From Halorubrum depositum (GTDB lineage: Archaea; Halobacteriota; Halobacteria; Halobacteriales; Haloferacaceae): a stretch of DNA of 64,000 nt. The stretch spans positions 1-64,000 of the forward strand of contig NZ_VCNM01000001.1 of NCBI RefSeq assembly GCF_007671725.1. Reading direction: 5' to 3'. The first letter of the stretch is position 1. Every line of letters starts with the position of its first letter. This document shows positions 7,694-17,561 of this stretch, one piece after another. The notes beneath the pieces are model-generated. The model saw only the letters and a list, made by a program, of their open reading frames with translations. It ran no database searches and had not been told where the DNA came from. Both the position numbers and the translations under genes were made by a program.

Positions 7694-8872
7694 TCAGACC
7701 CCGTCTCCCCCAGTCGCGCGGTCGTTCTCCGGAGCGTCGCCGACGAGGCCCGTACCGCCCGCCCGATCGCCTTCGGGATCGTCGGCCGGAGAATCGTCGC
7801 CCCGGGAGCCACCGGCCGGGGAGTCGCCGTCGGCCGTCCGACCGTCCCGCGCGCCGTCGTCGTCCGGCTTGTCGCCCGCCCGCTCGCCCGGCGGGCGTCC
7901 GTCCTCCGGACTTCCAACCCGCGCGACGCCGGAGGTGTCGTCGAAGACGAGGTGGCGGTGGGGGTACGCCATCTCGACGTCGGCGTCGGTGAGACGCTCG
8001 CGGATGCGCGTGTTCACGTCCGACTGTACCTTCGCGAGCTTGTACGGCTTCTTCACCCAGTACCGGAGCCGGAGCAGGATGCCGTCGTCGCCGAACTCGT
8101 GGAGGCGACAGTCGGGGCTGGCGGTGTAGCGCGCGACGCCGACCCGAATGTCGGGACCGCCGTTGATCACCGCGTCGCAGTCGCGGGCCGCCCGCTCGAT
8201 CAGCCGGCGACCCTCGGAGATGTCGCTCTCGTAGGTGACGAGCACGTCGATAGTCCGCCGCGTTCGCTCGTCCTCGGCCGAGAAGTTGGTCACGTCGCGC
8301 TCGCGCATCGTCCCGTTGGGAACGACGAGGAAAGTGTTATCGAGCGTGAATATCTTCGTGTACCGGATCGTGATGTCCTCGACGAACCCCGTCGTCCCGT
8401 TCTCCAACTCGATCATGTCGCCGATCTCGAACGGCTGGTCCGCGAGGATGAACACGCCGTTGATGAAGTTCCCGACGAGCGGGGCGAGAATGATGCCGAT
8501 CACGGCCGAGAACACCGCCGTCCCGACGAGCAGATCGGTGAACTGGAATCCGGCGGCCCTGAGCCCGAACAGCAGCGCGATGACGACCGTCCCGACTCGG
8601 ACCCCCCGGACGATCGTCTGTGCGACGCTCTGTCTCGACACCCGCCGAGCCACCGGACGGCCGATGAGCCGAACGAGGAACTTCGAGAGGAGCGCCCCCA
8701 GCGCGACCGACAGAATCACTACCAACAGTCGCGAGCCGGGAAGCGACCCCAGCCGCGAGACGGCGTTCGTCACCGGATCGAGGACCTGTCCCACCGCGGG
8801 GCCGAGGACCCGTCCAAGCGCCGGATCGAGGGCGGTCCCCGAGACCGATGCCGCGCCCGCGGACTGTGCCAT
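7694..8872 (-). CDS. mscS: MscS-type mechanosensitive ion channel
   Basis: Small-conductance mechanosensitive channel that vents osmolytes during hypo-osmotic shock; 392 residues from the ATG at 8872 (MAQSAGAAS). An in-frame extension upstream to 9178 is low-quality and overlaps the promoter of the divergent PAC2 gene, so I reject it. There are three hydrophobic segments, then the Gly/Ala-rich pore helix region around GTAVFSAVIGIILAPL. The beta domain follows (PFEIGDMIELENGTTG, VPNGTMRERDVTNFS), and then the alpha/beta cage. The last about 80 residues are an acidic Asp/Gly-rich tail. The likely operon partner downstream is a MATE exporter. Confidence 0.9.
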   Translation of the reverse strand: MAQSAGAASVSGTALDPALGRVLGPAVGQVLDPVTNAVSRLGSLPGSRLLVVILSVALGALLSKFLVRLIGRPVARRVSRQSVAQTIVRGVRVGTVVIALLFGLRAAGFQFTDLLVGTAVFSAVIGIILAPLVGNFINGVFILADQPFEIGDMIELENGTTGFVEDITIRYTKIFTLDNTFLVVPNGTMRERDVTNFSAEDERTRRTIDVLVTYESDISEGRRLIERAARDCDAVINGGPDIRVGVARYTASPDCRLHEFGDDGILLRLRYWVKKPYKLAKVQSDVNTRIRERLTDADVEMAYPHRHLVFDDTSGVARVGSPEDGRPPGERAGDKPDDDGARDGRTADGDSPAGGSRGDDSPADDPEGDRAGGTGLVGDAPENDRATGGDGV

Positions 8873-9022
8873 AGCCAATCCGGCGTCGCCCACCGGAAAA
8901 AGGGTTTCTCCCTCCGGGCGGAGTCGGGACGATGTTAGGGGAGGCAGAGTCAAGACCGCGTTCGGGAATTCGAGGTCGCGAACTGGGTAACCACTATCAC
9001 CCCGCCGAGCGAACCCGGTACC

Positions 9023-9763
9023 ATGTCCGAGACCCCGCCCGCCAACCCGTCTTTCAGTGTCGCGCACGACTCCACGCCGAGCGACGTTCTCGTCGCCGGC
9101 TTCTCGTCGTACGGCCTCGCCGGACTGACCGCCGTGGACTACTTGGTCGACGACCTCGACCTCGAGGAGACCGGACACGTCCGGATCGAGGGGCTACCGT
9201 CGATCACCCCGTTCGCGAAGGGGCGGCCGCGCCACCCGATCCGGCTGTACTCGGCGGACGACGTCGACGTCACCGTGCTCGTGGCCGAGCAGTTCGTTCC
9301 GCCCGCGCTCGGGAAGCTGCTCTCGTCGGCGATCCTCGACTGGACGGAGGGCGCCGGCGTCTCGGAGATTGCGGTGTTGGCCGGCGTTCCGATCCCGCAC
9401 GGCCCGGACGCCCACCGGACCTTCTACGTCGCGACGGACGACTACCGCGAGGCGCGGCTCGCGGACGAGACGGTCCCGCCGATGGAGGCGGGCTTTCTGG
9501 ACGGGACGAACGCCTCGCTGCTCGAACGGGGGATGGACTCGCCGCTCGGCGTCGGCGTGTTCATCACGCCGGTCCACGCGCAGGCGCCGGACGTGGAGGC
9601 CGCGGTGCGGCTCGTGGACACGGTCGACGACACCTACGACCTCGGCGTCGATTCCGAGCCGCTGGCGTCGTTCGCAGAGGAGATCCGCAGACACTACGAG
9701 GGGCTCGCCGAACGGATGGAAGAGCGCGAGCCGGAGGGAGGGTACGACCGGATGTACATGTGA
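9023..9763 (+). CDS. PAC2 family protein (proteasome assembly chaperone-like)
   Basis: Protein of 246 residues with the PAC2 fold, related to eukaryotic proteasome assembly chaperone 2 and archaeal PbaB-type proteins. Family features are the N-terminal VLVAGFSSYGLAG segment, the IAVLAGVPIPH segment, the C-terminal region around PVHAQAPDVEAA, and a helical tail. In haloarchaea, members are thought to act in 20S proteasome assembly or as ATP-independent chaperones; the exact job here is inference. It is transcribed divergently from mscS with a 150-base gap. Confidence 0.85.
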   Translation: MSETPPANPSFSVAHDSTPSDVLVAGFSSYGLAGLTAVDYLVDDLDLEETGHVRIEGLPSITPFAKGRPRHPIRLYSADDVDVTVLVAEQFVPPALGKLLSSAILDWTEGAGVSEIAVLAGVPIPHGPDAHRTFYVATDDYREARLADETVPPMEAGFLDGTNASLLERGMDSPLGVGVFITPVHAQAPDVEAAVRLVDTVDDTYDLGVDSEPLASFAEEIRRHYEGLAERMEEREPEGGYDRMYM

Positions 9764-9836
9764 GGGCGACTCGGGTCAGCGGATCGCGCCGAGGGATCCG
9801 ACTCTGAAAACGCGTGCAACTCGGCTCATAGTAAAA

Positions 9837-9846
9837 ACCTATATCC
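9837..9846 (+). promoter_or_regulatory. TATA box of the trmB gene
   Basis: ACCTATATCC lies 22-31 bases before the ATG at 9868, the spacing expected for a leaderless haloarchaeal transcript. It supports that start codon. Confidence 0.55.
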
Positions 9847-9867
9847 GAGGGGCGTGTCAGCCTGGAC

Positions 9868-10920
9868 ATGACCGACGACCTCCGCGACACGCTCGACCAC
9901 GTCGGGGACAGATTCAACCTCGGCGAGTACGAAATCGACGCCTACCTCGCGGTGTTGGAACACGGCGAACTGACCGCGAGCGACATCGCCGATCGAACCG
10001 ACATCCCGCAGCCGCGCGTGTACGACACGGTCCGGAGCCTCTCGGACCGCGGGCTGGTGGAACTGCGCGAATCGCGGCCGATGAAGATCGTCGCCGTCGA
10101 CCCGGACGACGCGTTCGGCGACCTCCGGTCGTCGTTCGCCGAGATGGTCGACGAGCTCGAGGCGCGGTACACCGCGCCGACCCGCGAGACCGAGGCCGTC
10201 TCGCTCGTGAAGTCGCGATCGACGATCCTCCGGTACCTGGAGGAGGTCATCGCGGGCGCGGAGTACGAGCTCGCGCTCTCGCTCACCCCCGGCCTGCTGC
10301 GTCGCTTCCGCGACGACCTCGCGGCGAAGGTGGCCGCCGGCGTCAGCGTCGAGCTCCTCGTCACGCCCGCGTCGAAGGCGCCGGACCCGGACGAGTTCGA
10401 CTACCTCGAGGTCGCCACGATCGCCCGGGCACGACGCGGGATCACCACGCCGATCCTCGCGGTCGCCGACGGGGAGTACTCCGTCTACGCCACGCAGGAT
10501 GCGCTCCGCGACGACCGCGAGCGCTACGGCGTCATCTTCAACCGTTCCGCGCTCGGCTTCCTCGTCTCGGGTTTCTTCGGCACCGTGCTGTGGACGACGG
10601 CCGAGACGCTCGCGACCGACGGGGGCGCGCGCCCGTTCCCGCGCCGCTACGCGTCGATCCGCCGGGCTGTCAAGGACGTCAAGGAGTTCGGCGACGAGGA
10701 GTTCTACGCCACCGTCGAGGGGCGCGACATCGAGACGGGCGAGTCCGTCACCGTCCGCGGCCGCGTCGTCGACCTCGCGTTCGAGGAGTCCGAGGAGGTC
10801 GCCTCGCTGGTGGTCGAAACGACCACCGGGCGCGTCGAGATCGGCGGCCGCGTCGCCGCGCTTGAAGACGTCGAGGGGCAGGAGATCGTCATCGGCCGCG
10901 ACGAGCCGCCGGCGCTGTAG
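9868..10920 (+). CDS. trmB: TrmB family transcriptional regulator
   Basis: Sugar-responsive transcription factor of 350 residues. The winged helix is at about residues 15-80 ([38 protein letters not shown]). The middle (about 105-260) has the phospholipase-D-like TrmB effector domain, and the C terminus (about 270-350) is the beta-rich extension. The layout matches the single-copy TrmB of Halobacterium, which controls glycolysis/gluconeogenesis and cofactor genes in response to glucose; that role is assumed by family. No target is identifiable next door, although an aldo/keto reductase follows on the same strand. Confidence 0.9.
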   Translation: MTDDLRDTLDHVGDRFNLGEYEIDAYLAVLEHGELTASDIADRTDIPQPRVYDTVRSLSDRGLVELRESRPMKIVAVDPDDAFGDLRSSFAEMVDELEARYTAPTRETEAVSLVKSRSTILRYLEEVIAGAEYELALSLTPGLLRRFRDDLAAKVAAGVSVELLVTPASKAPDPDEFDYLEVATIARARRGITTPILAVADGEYSVYATQDALRDDRERYGVIFNRSALGFLVSGFFGTVLWTTAETLATDGGARPFPRRYASIRRAVKDVKEFGDEEFYATVEGRDIETGESVTVRGRVVDLAFEESEEVASLVVETTTGRVEIGGRVAALEDVEGQEIVIGRDEPPAL

Positions 10921-10970
10921 GGCGGCCGGCCGGTTCCGCTCGAGCGTCCGACGCCGCGCAGTCGCCCCGA

Positions 10971-10978
10971 TTTATTAC
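10971..10978 (+). promoter_or_regulatory. TATA box of the aldo/keto reductase
   Basis: TTTATTAC lies 22-29 bases before the ATG at 11000. It supports a leaderless transcript and decides the start against a much longer in-frame extension. Confidence 0.55.
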
Positions 10979-10999
10979 TCGGGCGACCCCCGGACGGGT

Positions 11000-11968
11000 A
11001 TGGAGTACACGACGCTCGGCGACACCGGAACGACCGTGAGCGAGCTCGCGCTCGGCTGCATGAGCTTCGGGAGCGAGCACGAGTGGATGCTCGACGAGGA
11101 TGAGGGACGCGAGCTCGTCGAGCGCGCGATCGAGCTCGGGATCACGTTCTTCGACACCGCGAACGTCTACTCGAACGGCGAGAGCGAGGCGATCCTCGGC
11201 GACGTGCTCGCCGAGTACGACCGCGACCGGTTCACCGTCGCCACCAAGGTGTACGGCGAGATGGACGAGTCGAACCCGAACTCGAGCGGGCTCTCGCGGA
11301 AGGCGATCGAACAGGAGCTCCAACACAGTCTCGACCGGCTCGGCATGGACACGATCGACCTCTACCAGATCCACCGCTGGGACTACGACACGCCGATCGA
11401 GGAGACGCTGGCGACGCTCGACGACGCCGTCCGCCGCGGCGACGTGCGATACGTCGGCGCCTCCTCGATGTGGGCCCACCAGTTCGCCGAGGCGCTCCAC
11501 GCGAGCGACCGCGAGGGGTACGAGCGGTTCGTCACCATGCAGAACCTCTACAACCTCGCGTACCGCGAGGAGGAGCGCGAGATGGTCCCGCTGTGCGAGA
11601 GAGAGAACGTCGGTATGATCCCGTGGAGCCCGGTCGGCGCCGGCTACCTCGCGCGCCCGTACGAGCGCGACGACGCCACGACTCGCGGGGAACACGAGAC
11701 CGCGCTCGGGCGCCCGTACCGCGAGGGCGGCGGCGAGGAGATCAATCGCCGCGTTCAACAGCTAGCCGACGAGAAGGGCGTGAAGATGGCCCAGATCGCG
11801 CTCCGCTGGGTGGCCGGGAAGGACGTCGTCGACGCCCCCATCGTCGGGACGTCAAGCGTCGAACACCTGGAGGACGCGGTCGAGGCCCTCGACGTCGACC
11901 TCTCGGAGTCGGACGTCGAGTGGCTGGAGGAACCGTACGAGCCCGTCCGTATCTCCGGGCACGAGTAG
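11000..11968 (+). CDS. aldo/keto reductase
   Basis: NADPH-dependent oxidoreductase of 322 residues with a TIM-barrel fold. The catalytic tetrad is visible: Asp and Tyr in FFDTANVYSNGESE, Lys in ATKVYG, and His in YQIHRWDYD. Cofactor-binding segments occur near the end (GTSSVEHLEDAVEALD). The closest type appears to be the YhdN/IolS or Kv-beta-like group with an EHEWML insertion; the substrate is unknown. The open frame extends upstream through trmB in another frame, but the TATA box and family N terminus (MEYTTLGDTG) fix the start at 11000. Confidence 0.92.
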   Translation: MEYTTLGDTGTTVSELALGCMSFGSEHEWMLDEDEGRELVERAIELGITFFDTANVYSNGESEAILGDVLAEYDRDRFTVATKVYGEMDESNPNSSGLSRKAIEQELQHSLDRLGMDTIDLYQIHRWDYDTPIEETLATLDDAVRRGDVRYVGASSMWAHQFAEALHASDREGYERFVTMQNLYNLAYREEEREMVPLCERENVGMIPWSPVGAGYLARPYERDDATTRGEHETALGRPYREGGGEEINRRVQQLADEKGVKMAQIALRWVAGKDVVDAPIVGTSSVEHLEDAVEALDVDLSESDVEWLEEPYEPVRISGHE

Positions 11969-12066
11969 GTCTCGACGGGTGCGGTCGATTTTCCCACCAC
12001 GGCGTCCCCGATCTCACCCCTGTGTCAGCGTAACACACTTAACAGATCGCTCTGTAGTAGGAGTCA

Positions 12067-12786
12067 GTGGCATCCCGACAGGGCGGGCCGGGAGACGCGG
12101 AGTCGTCCCGACCCGGATCGACGGAGCGTCGGACCGCGTCCACGACCGCGCCGGCGGGGTCTCGCCGGCGGACGGCGAGGACGGATTCCCTCCCGTTCGA
12201 CCCCGAGACGGGCGGCTCGCGGCGCCGCGACCCCGCACCGGACCGGCGGTCGGCGGTCGCGCGAACCGCGGAGGACCCGCCGATCCGCGACCCCGGGCTG
12301 TACGCGCTGACCGATCACTTCCGCGAGCGACTCGAACAGCCGGGGCGCTACGTGTCGACTCGCACCGTGAGCGACGCGATCCGCCGCGGCCAGCTCCGCT
12401 GGAACCGGACGGACGGCTGGCGGTTCGCCCTCGTCGAGGGCGGGATCCGGTTCGTCGTCGTCGTCGGCGACACGGAGACCAACTCCCCCGTCGTCGTCAC
12501 CGGCTGGACCGAGGTGGCCGACCGCGACGCCGCGCTCGACGCCCGCCGGTGGGATCCCGTCGACGTCGACACCATCGCCGTGCGGGCGGCGCTCAGCGAA
12601 TCCGCCTCGACGCCGATTCCGGACCGGATCCGCCCGAGGACCGTGACCCGGCCGTTCGTCGTCGGCGACCATCGCCTGAAGACCGAACCGGGCGAACCGT
12701 ACGTCAGGTGCGCCGACTGCGGCTGCCGGTTCCGCTCGAAGGACGCGATAACCTCCCGCGGCTGTCACGGTCGCTCCGGTCGGTAG
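12067..12786 (+). CDS. hypothetical protein with C-terminal Cys-rich zinc site
   Basis: Protein of 239 residues from a GTG start. The first about 65 residues are Arg/Ser/Thr-rich and look disordered, unusually basic for this organism. A compact domain follows (about 75-185) containing LYALTDHFRERLEQPGRYVS and RFVVVVGDTETNSPVVVTGW. The end has CADCGC and a later CHG, a likely zinc site. I do not recognise the family. It lies between the aldo/keto reductase and an XPB-like helicase on the same strand. Confidence 0.65.
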   Translation: MASRQGGPGDAESSRPGSTERRTASTTAPAGSRRRTARTDSLPFDPETGGSRRRDPAPDRRSAVARTAEDPPIRDPGLYALTDHFRERLEQPGRYVSTRTVSDAIRRGQLRWNRTDGWRFALVEGGIRFVVVVGDTETNSPVVVTGWTEVADRDAALDARRWDPVDVDTIAVRAALSESASTPIPDRIRPRTVTRPFVVGDHRLKTEPGEPYVRCADCGCRFRSKDAITSRGCHGRSGR

Positions 12787-12855
12787 CCGCCGGCCCGTAA
12801 CCGACCGCGGCCCGCGGACGCTACCCATTTCAGCGTCGCGGTCGAACCAGACTCA

Positions 12856-14778
12856 ATGACCGACGACGCCGGCGACGCCGCCGGAAACGACTCCGGGGCT
12901 AGCGACGATCCGGCCGACGACGGCCCGCCGGACGAAGACCTCTCGCTCGACCGCTTCCACGAGGCGCTCGAAGCCGAGGAGCGCCCGATCGCGACCGCCA
13001 GCGAGGTCGCCCGCCGGCTCGGCACGACGCAGTCGGCCGCCCGCGACGCGCTGGCGGCGCTCGTCGACCGCGGCGACGTAGATCGGCTCGACGTCGAGAG
13101 CGACCCGGTCGTCTTCTACCCGACCGACTGGGGACGGCTGGCGAGCCGCGAGCGCGTCGTCGCGTTCCCGAACCGCCGCGAGATCGTCGTCGACCGCCCG
13201 ACGCAGTACACCCGCGCGCGGCTCTCGCAGTTCGCGCACCTCGTCGACACCACCGGCACGGAGCCCGGCACCCGCGGGTACCTCTACCGGATCCGCCAGG
13301 AGGACGTGTGGGCCGCGCCGTTTGACGACGCCGACGCGCTTATCGCGAGCCTCCGGTCGGTGCTCCCGCGCCGGTTCGACCACCTCGAGGAGTGGATCCG
13401 CGACCAGTGGCGCCGCGCGCACCGCTTCCGCTTGTACACTCACGAGGACGACTACGTCGTCTTGGCGGCCGCCTCCGAGAGCCTGATGGGCAACGTCGCG
13501 GACCAGCACCTCGACGACGACCACCTCCGGGCGCCCATCTCCGAGACTGAGGCGTGGGTGAACGAGGGCGCCGTCGCCGAGATCAAACGCGCCCTCTACG
13601 ACGCGGGCTACCCGGTCGAGGACGACCGCGACCTCGACGTGGGCGACCCGGTCGACGTCGAGCTCACCACCGACCTCCGCCCGTATCAGGAGACGTGGGT
13701 GGAGACGTTCCTCGAACGCCGCTCCGGCGTCTACGTCGGCCCGCCGGGCTCCGGGAAGACCGTCGCCGCCATCGCGACCGTCGCCGCCGTCGGCGGCGAG
13801 ACCCTCATCCTGGTCCCCTCGCGCGAGCTCGCCGGCCAGTGGCGCGAGGAGCTGCTCGAACACTCAACGGTCGATCCGAACGACATCGGGCTGTACCACG
13901 GCGGGCGAAAGGAGATCCGACCGATCACGATCGCGACCTACCAGATCGCCGGAATGGACCGGCACCGGAGCCTGTTCGACTCCCGGAAGTGGGGGCTGAT
14001 CTGCTTCGACGAGTGTCACCACGTTACCGCCCCGGTGTATAGCCGCACGGCAGAGCTTCAGAGCAAACACCGACTCGGCCTCTCCGCCACGCCGGTCCGC
14101 GAGACCGGCAGCGAGGAGGAGATCTACACGCTGATCGGCCAACCCATCGGCGCCGACTGGGACGAGCTGTTCGAGGCCGGGTTCGTCCAAGAGCCGGAAG
14201 TCGAGATCCGGTACGTCCCGTGGCGCGACGAGATGGCGCAGAACGAATACGCGAGCGCCGACGGCCGCGAACGACGGCGGCTCGCCGCCGAGAACCCCGC
14301 GAAGATCGAGGAGATCCGGTACCTGCTCGCGGCCCACCGCGACAAGAAGGCGCTCGTCTTCATCGAGTTCCTCGATCAGGGCGAGGCGATCGCCGATGCG
14401 CTCGACGTCCCGTTCATCAGCGGCGAGACCCCGCACCGCGAGCGCACGGAGCTGTTCCGGCGGTTCCGCGAGGAGGGGGGCGGAGACCGGAAACAAGCCG
14501 GTTCGGACGGCGAGGACATCGACACCCTCGTCGTGTCCCGCGTCGGCGACGAGGGGATCGACCTCCCGAACGCCGAGGTCGCCATCGTCGCCAGCGGGCT
14601 CGGCGGCTCTCGCCGGCAGGGCTCCCAGCGCGCCGGTCGGACGATGCGTCCCGCCGGCTCCGCGCTCGTCTACGTGCTCGCCACGCGCGGGTCCAGCGAG
14701 GAGGAGTTCGCGCAGCGCCAGATGCGACACCTCGCGCGCAAGGGCGTGCGGGTGCGCGAGACGAACGTCGCGGAGTAG
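12856..14778 (+). CDS. XPB/Rad25-like superfamily 2 helicase
   Basis: DNA helicase of 640 residues. An N-terminal winged-helix-like part (about 35-95) and a damage-recognition-like region precede the two RecA domains. Motif I is GPPGSGKT (about residues 297-304). Motif II is DECHH, motif III LSATP, and motif VI QRAGRTMRP. This is the haloarchaeal Rad25/XPB type, presumed to act in DNA repair or transcription-coupled remodelling. No Bax1-type nuclease is adjacent. The start ATG at 12856 (MTDDAGD) is the first in frame and gives the usual acidic N terminus. Confidence 0.88.
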   Translation: MTDDAGDAAGNDSGASDDPADDGPPDEDLSLDRFHEALEAEERPIATASEVARRLGTTQSAARDALAALVDRGDVDRLDVESDPVVFYPTDWGRLASRERVVAFPNRREIVVDRPTQYTRARLSQFAHLVDTTGTEPGTRGYLYRIRQEDVWAAPFDDADALIASLRSVLPRRFDHLEEWIRDQWRRAHRFRLYTHEDDYVVLAAASESLMGNVADQHLDDDHLRAPISETEAWVNEGAVAEIKRALYDAGYPVEDDRDLDVGDPVDVELTTDLRPYQETWVETFLERRSGVYVGPPGSGKTVAAIATVAAVGGETLILVPSRELAGQWREELLEHSTVDPNDIGLYHGGRKEIRPITIATYQIAGMDRHRSLFDSRKWGLICFDECHHVTAPVYSRTAELQSKHRLGLSATPVRETGSEEEIYTLIGQPIGADWDELFEAGFVQEPEVEIRYVPWRDEMAQNEYASADGRERRRLAAENPAKIEEIRYLLAAHRDKKALVFIEFLDQGEAIADALDVPFISGETPHRERTELFRRFREEGGGDRKQAGSDGEDIDTLVVSRVGDEGIDLPNAEVAIVASGLGGSRRQGSQRAGRTMRPAGSALVYVLATRGSSEEEFAQRQMRHLARKGVRVRETNVAE

Positions 14779-14825
14779 GTCGCGGCGGAATCGGTCGCGA
14801 CGGAGGAGGAGAACCGTACGCCGAA

Positions 14826-15590
14826 TCACTCCAGCGCGTCGCGGAGCACCCTCGCACCTCGTTCAATCGACGCGATCGGGTCCGCGGGCTCGTCGTGCTC
14901 GTAGACGAGCCACTCCGCGTCCGCTCGCCGAGCGCTCGCGACGACCGCGTCGAGGTCCACGTCGCCCTCGCCGAGCGCGACCGATTCGCCGCGATCGACG
15001 TCGACGTCCGCGGCGTGGACGCGCGTGATCCGGTCGGCGTGGCGGTTGATCAACGCGGCGGGGTCCGCGCCGCCGGCCAGCGCCCAGCCGGCGTCGACCT
15101 CGAAGCCGACCCGATCGTCGGTCCGATCGATCAGCCGCTCAAACGCGGGCGCTCCGTCGACGGTCGCGAACTCCTGGTCGTGGTTGTGGTACGCGAGCCG
15201 GACGCCCTCGGCGCCGAGGGCCGCCGCGAGGTCGTCGAGCCGCGTCGCGACCGCGTCGACCGCGGCCGCGCTCTCGAACTGCTCCGGGTCGAACCACGGG
15301 ACGACGAGCGTGTCGACGCCGAGTCGGTCGTAGCGGTCGACGGTCTCGTCGAACTCGTCTTCCAACGCCTCGGCCGGAGTGGCTTCCAGCGCCTCGATCG
15401 GGACGTGCGCGGACGCCGCGTCCAGACCGTTCCGGTCGAGCGCCGCGAGCACCTCCTCGGTCGGCGACTCGCGCACCCGGTAGGCGAACTCCACCCCGTC
15501 GTAGCCGACCTCGCCCACGCGGTCGAGCAGGTCCGGGAGCGGCGCGTCGAGCGAGCGCAGCGTGTACAGCTGGACCGCGATGTCGACCAT
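14826..15590 (-). CDS. sugar phosphate isomerase/epimerase (xylose isomerase-like TIM barrel)
   Basis: Enzyme of 254 residues of the AP-endonuclease-2/xylose-isomerase-like barrel family. Candidate metal ligands are seen in YHNHDQE (His, Glu), GFEVDAGWA (Glu, Asp), RVHAADVD (His) and VYEHDEP (Glu). The family includes IolE dehydratases, hydroxypyruvate isomerases and tagatose epimerases; the substrate cannot be read from sequence. It is transcribed divergently from a TPP-dependent enzyme 121 bases away, with a Gfo/Idh/MocA dehydrogenase beyond it. This suggests a shared sugar or polyol pathway. Confidence 0.85.
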   Translation of the reverse strand: MVDIAVQLYTLRSLDAPLPDLLDRVGEVGYDGVEFAYRVRESPTEEVLAALDRNGLDAASAHVPIEALEATPAEALEDEFDETVDRYDRLGVDTLVVPWFDPEQFESAAAVDAVATRLDDLAAALGAEGVRLAYHNHDQEFATVDGAPAFERLIDRTDDRVGFEVDAGWALAGGADPAALINRHADRITRVHAADVDVDRGESVALGEGDVDLDAVVASARRADAEWLVYEHDEPADPIASIERGARVLRDALE

Positions 15591-15711
15591 ATCAGCCGTC
15601 TCTCGCCGAGCGACGTATCGGTTCGGATGCCTCGCGGCCGCGACGATACCGATCGGCCGGCGTCCCCGGCCCCGCCGAAGCTTTCAACACCCGCTCAGTC
15701 GACTGCGCGGT

Positions 15712-17439
15712 ATGGACACTCCCGACTCCCCGGGCGGTACGGATCCGGGCGCCGCCGACGCCCCGATCGTCGCCGAAGCGGTCGTCGACCAGATGCTCGA
15801 CCGCGGGGTCGACGTCGCCTTCGGGATCCCCGGGAAGCAGACGCTCCCGCTCAACCGGGCGCTCGCCGACCGCGACGCGCGGTTCGTCGTCGCGCGCCAC
15901 GAGACGGCCGTCACCCACCAGGCATGGGGGTACGCCGAGACGAGCGAGCCGGGCGCGATGGCGGCGTCGGTCGTCGTCCCCGGCCCGGGCGACATGAACG
16001 CGATGAACGGGCTGAAGAACGCCCTGAACGACTGCGTCCCCCTCCTCCACCTCGCCGTCGAGACCGAGCGCGAGGTGCGCGGCGGTGACGGGATCCACGA
16101 GACGCCGCCCGAGACGTACGACACGGTGGTCAAGGAGAACGTCCTCGTCGACTCCCCCGCGGGCGCGGTCCCCGCCGTTGCCGACGCGATCCGCGTCGCC
16201 CGCGAGCACCCGCAGGGGCCCGTCCGCGTGGGAATCCCGAAGGACGTCCTCGCGAGCCGGACGCCCCAGCCCGCGATCGGGGACCAGTCACCGAGCGCGC
16301 CGCCGGCCCCGCCCGCCGAGGCCGTCGACCGCGCCGCGGAACTGCTCGCGGCGGCCGACGCGCCCGTGGTCCTCGCGGGCGGCGGCGTGCGGCGCGCCGG
16401 CGCGAGCGACGCGCTCCGATCGGTCGCGGAGTCGCTCGACGCGCCCGTGGTGACCACGTATAAGGGGAAGGGGACGCTGCCGGAGGACCACCCGCTCTCC
16501 GCCGGCGTCCTCTGCGGCGGGTCGAGCGCGGCACTCCGCGACCTACTCGCCGACGGCGACGTCGGGCTCGTCGTCGGCTCCGACCTCGACGCGGTCGCGA
16601 CCGCCTCGTGGTCGGTCCGGATGCCGGACCGGCTCGTCCACGTCACCCTCGACGGCAACGACGTCGGGTTCGGCTACGAGACCGACCTCGGGGTCGTCGC
16701 CGACGCGGACGCGTTCCTCCGGGCGCTCGGGGACCGCTTCGCCGGGGACGAGGGAGCCGATCCGTCGACACCGGCGGCTGAGGACGGCGCCGAGCGCGCC
16801 CGAGCGGTCAGGTCGGCCGACGAGGAGCGGTTCGCGGCGCTCGACGACGACCGCGCCCCCGACGGGCCGCTCCGCTCGGTCGAAGTCCTGCGGGAGGTCC
16901 GCGAAGCGCTCCCCGAGGAGACGGTCGTCACGGCGGACGCGGGCGGCTTCCGGCTCTGGACGCTCGTCTCCTTCCCGGCGGCGGGCCCCCGCTCGTACGT
17001 CAACCCCGGCTCGTGGGCGACGATGGGGACGGGCCTCCCGTCGGCGATCGGCGCGAAGCTCGCGAATCCCGACCGCGACGTCGTCGCGCTCACCGGTGAC
17101 GGCGGGCTCATGATGTGCGTGCACGAACTGCACACGCTCGCCGCCGAAGACGTCGACGTGACGGTCGTCGCGCTCAACAACGACGACTACGCGATCATCA
17201 GCGAGGAGGCGTCGCGCTCGTACGGCTTCCCCGAGGGCGCCTACGGGTGGGAAGACGCCGGCCTCGATCTCGTGAGCGTCGCGTCCGGGATGGGCGTCCC
17301 CGCGGAGCGCGTGACCGACCGAGACGCGGTCGGGGACGCGGTCGACGCGGCCCGGCGACGCGACGGCCCCGCGCTCGTCGAGGTCGTCACGGACCCCGCG
17401 GAGCCGCAGGCGAGCGAGTGGATGACGCGGGACCTGTGA
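15712..17439 (+). CDS. thiamine pyrophosphate-dependent enzyme, acetolactate synthase-like
   Basis: TPP enzyme of 575 residues. The N-terminal PYR domain has the catalytic-type Glu in RHETAVTHQAWGYAE. The middle domain spans about 200-340. The C-terminal PP domain has the Mg/TPP motif starting GDGGLMM and ending LNNDDYAII. Family members include acetolactate synthase, glyoxylate carboligase and IolD. The missing regulatory partner argues against plain biosynthetic IlvB, so the reaction is uncertain. The start ATG at 15712 gives MDTPDSPGG; an earlier in-frame start would overlap the divergent promoter. Confidence 0.82.
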   Translation: MDTPDSPGGTDPGAADAPIVAEAVVDQMLDRGVDVAFGIPGKQTLPLNRALADRDARFVVARHETAVTHQAWGYAETSEPGAMAASVVVPGPGDMNAMNGLKNALNDCVPLLHLAVETEREVRGGDGIHETPPETYDTVVKENVLVDSPAGAVPAVADAIRVAREHPQGPVRVGIPKDVLASRTPQPAIGDQSPSAPPAPPAEAVDRAAELLAAADAPVVLAGGGVRRAGASDALRSVAESLDAPVVTTYKGKGTLPEDHPLSAGVLCGGSSAALRDLLADGDVGLVVGSDLDAVATASWSVRMPDRLVHVTLDGNDVGFGYETDLGVVADADAFLRALGDRFAGDEGADPSTPAAEDGAERARAVRSADEERFAALDDDRAPDGPLRSVEVLREVREALPEETVVTADAGGFRLWTLVSFPAAGPRSYVNPGSWATMGTGLPSAIGAKLANPDRDVVALTGDGGLMMCVHELHTLAAEDVDVTVVALNNDDYAIISEEASRSYGFPEGAYGWEDAGLDLVSVASGMGVPAERVTDRDAVGDAVDAARRRDGPALVEVVTDPAEPQASEWMTRDL

Positions 17440-17561
17440 GCGAAGAGACGGGACGACGCGGAACGGGTGAGAGAAATCGCCGGTGCGTCGGCGTCTCGCG
17501 TCGGTATCGTCTGCGTAACCCGGAACGTGAACCTTAACAACTTTCGTTGTGAATCGCGCCT

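Noticed and set aside
8873-9178. Upstream extension of the MscS gene
   Set aside because: The added residues do not resemble MscS N termini and would cover the divergent PAC2 promoter; the ATG at 8872 is better.
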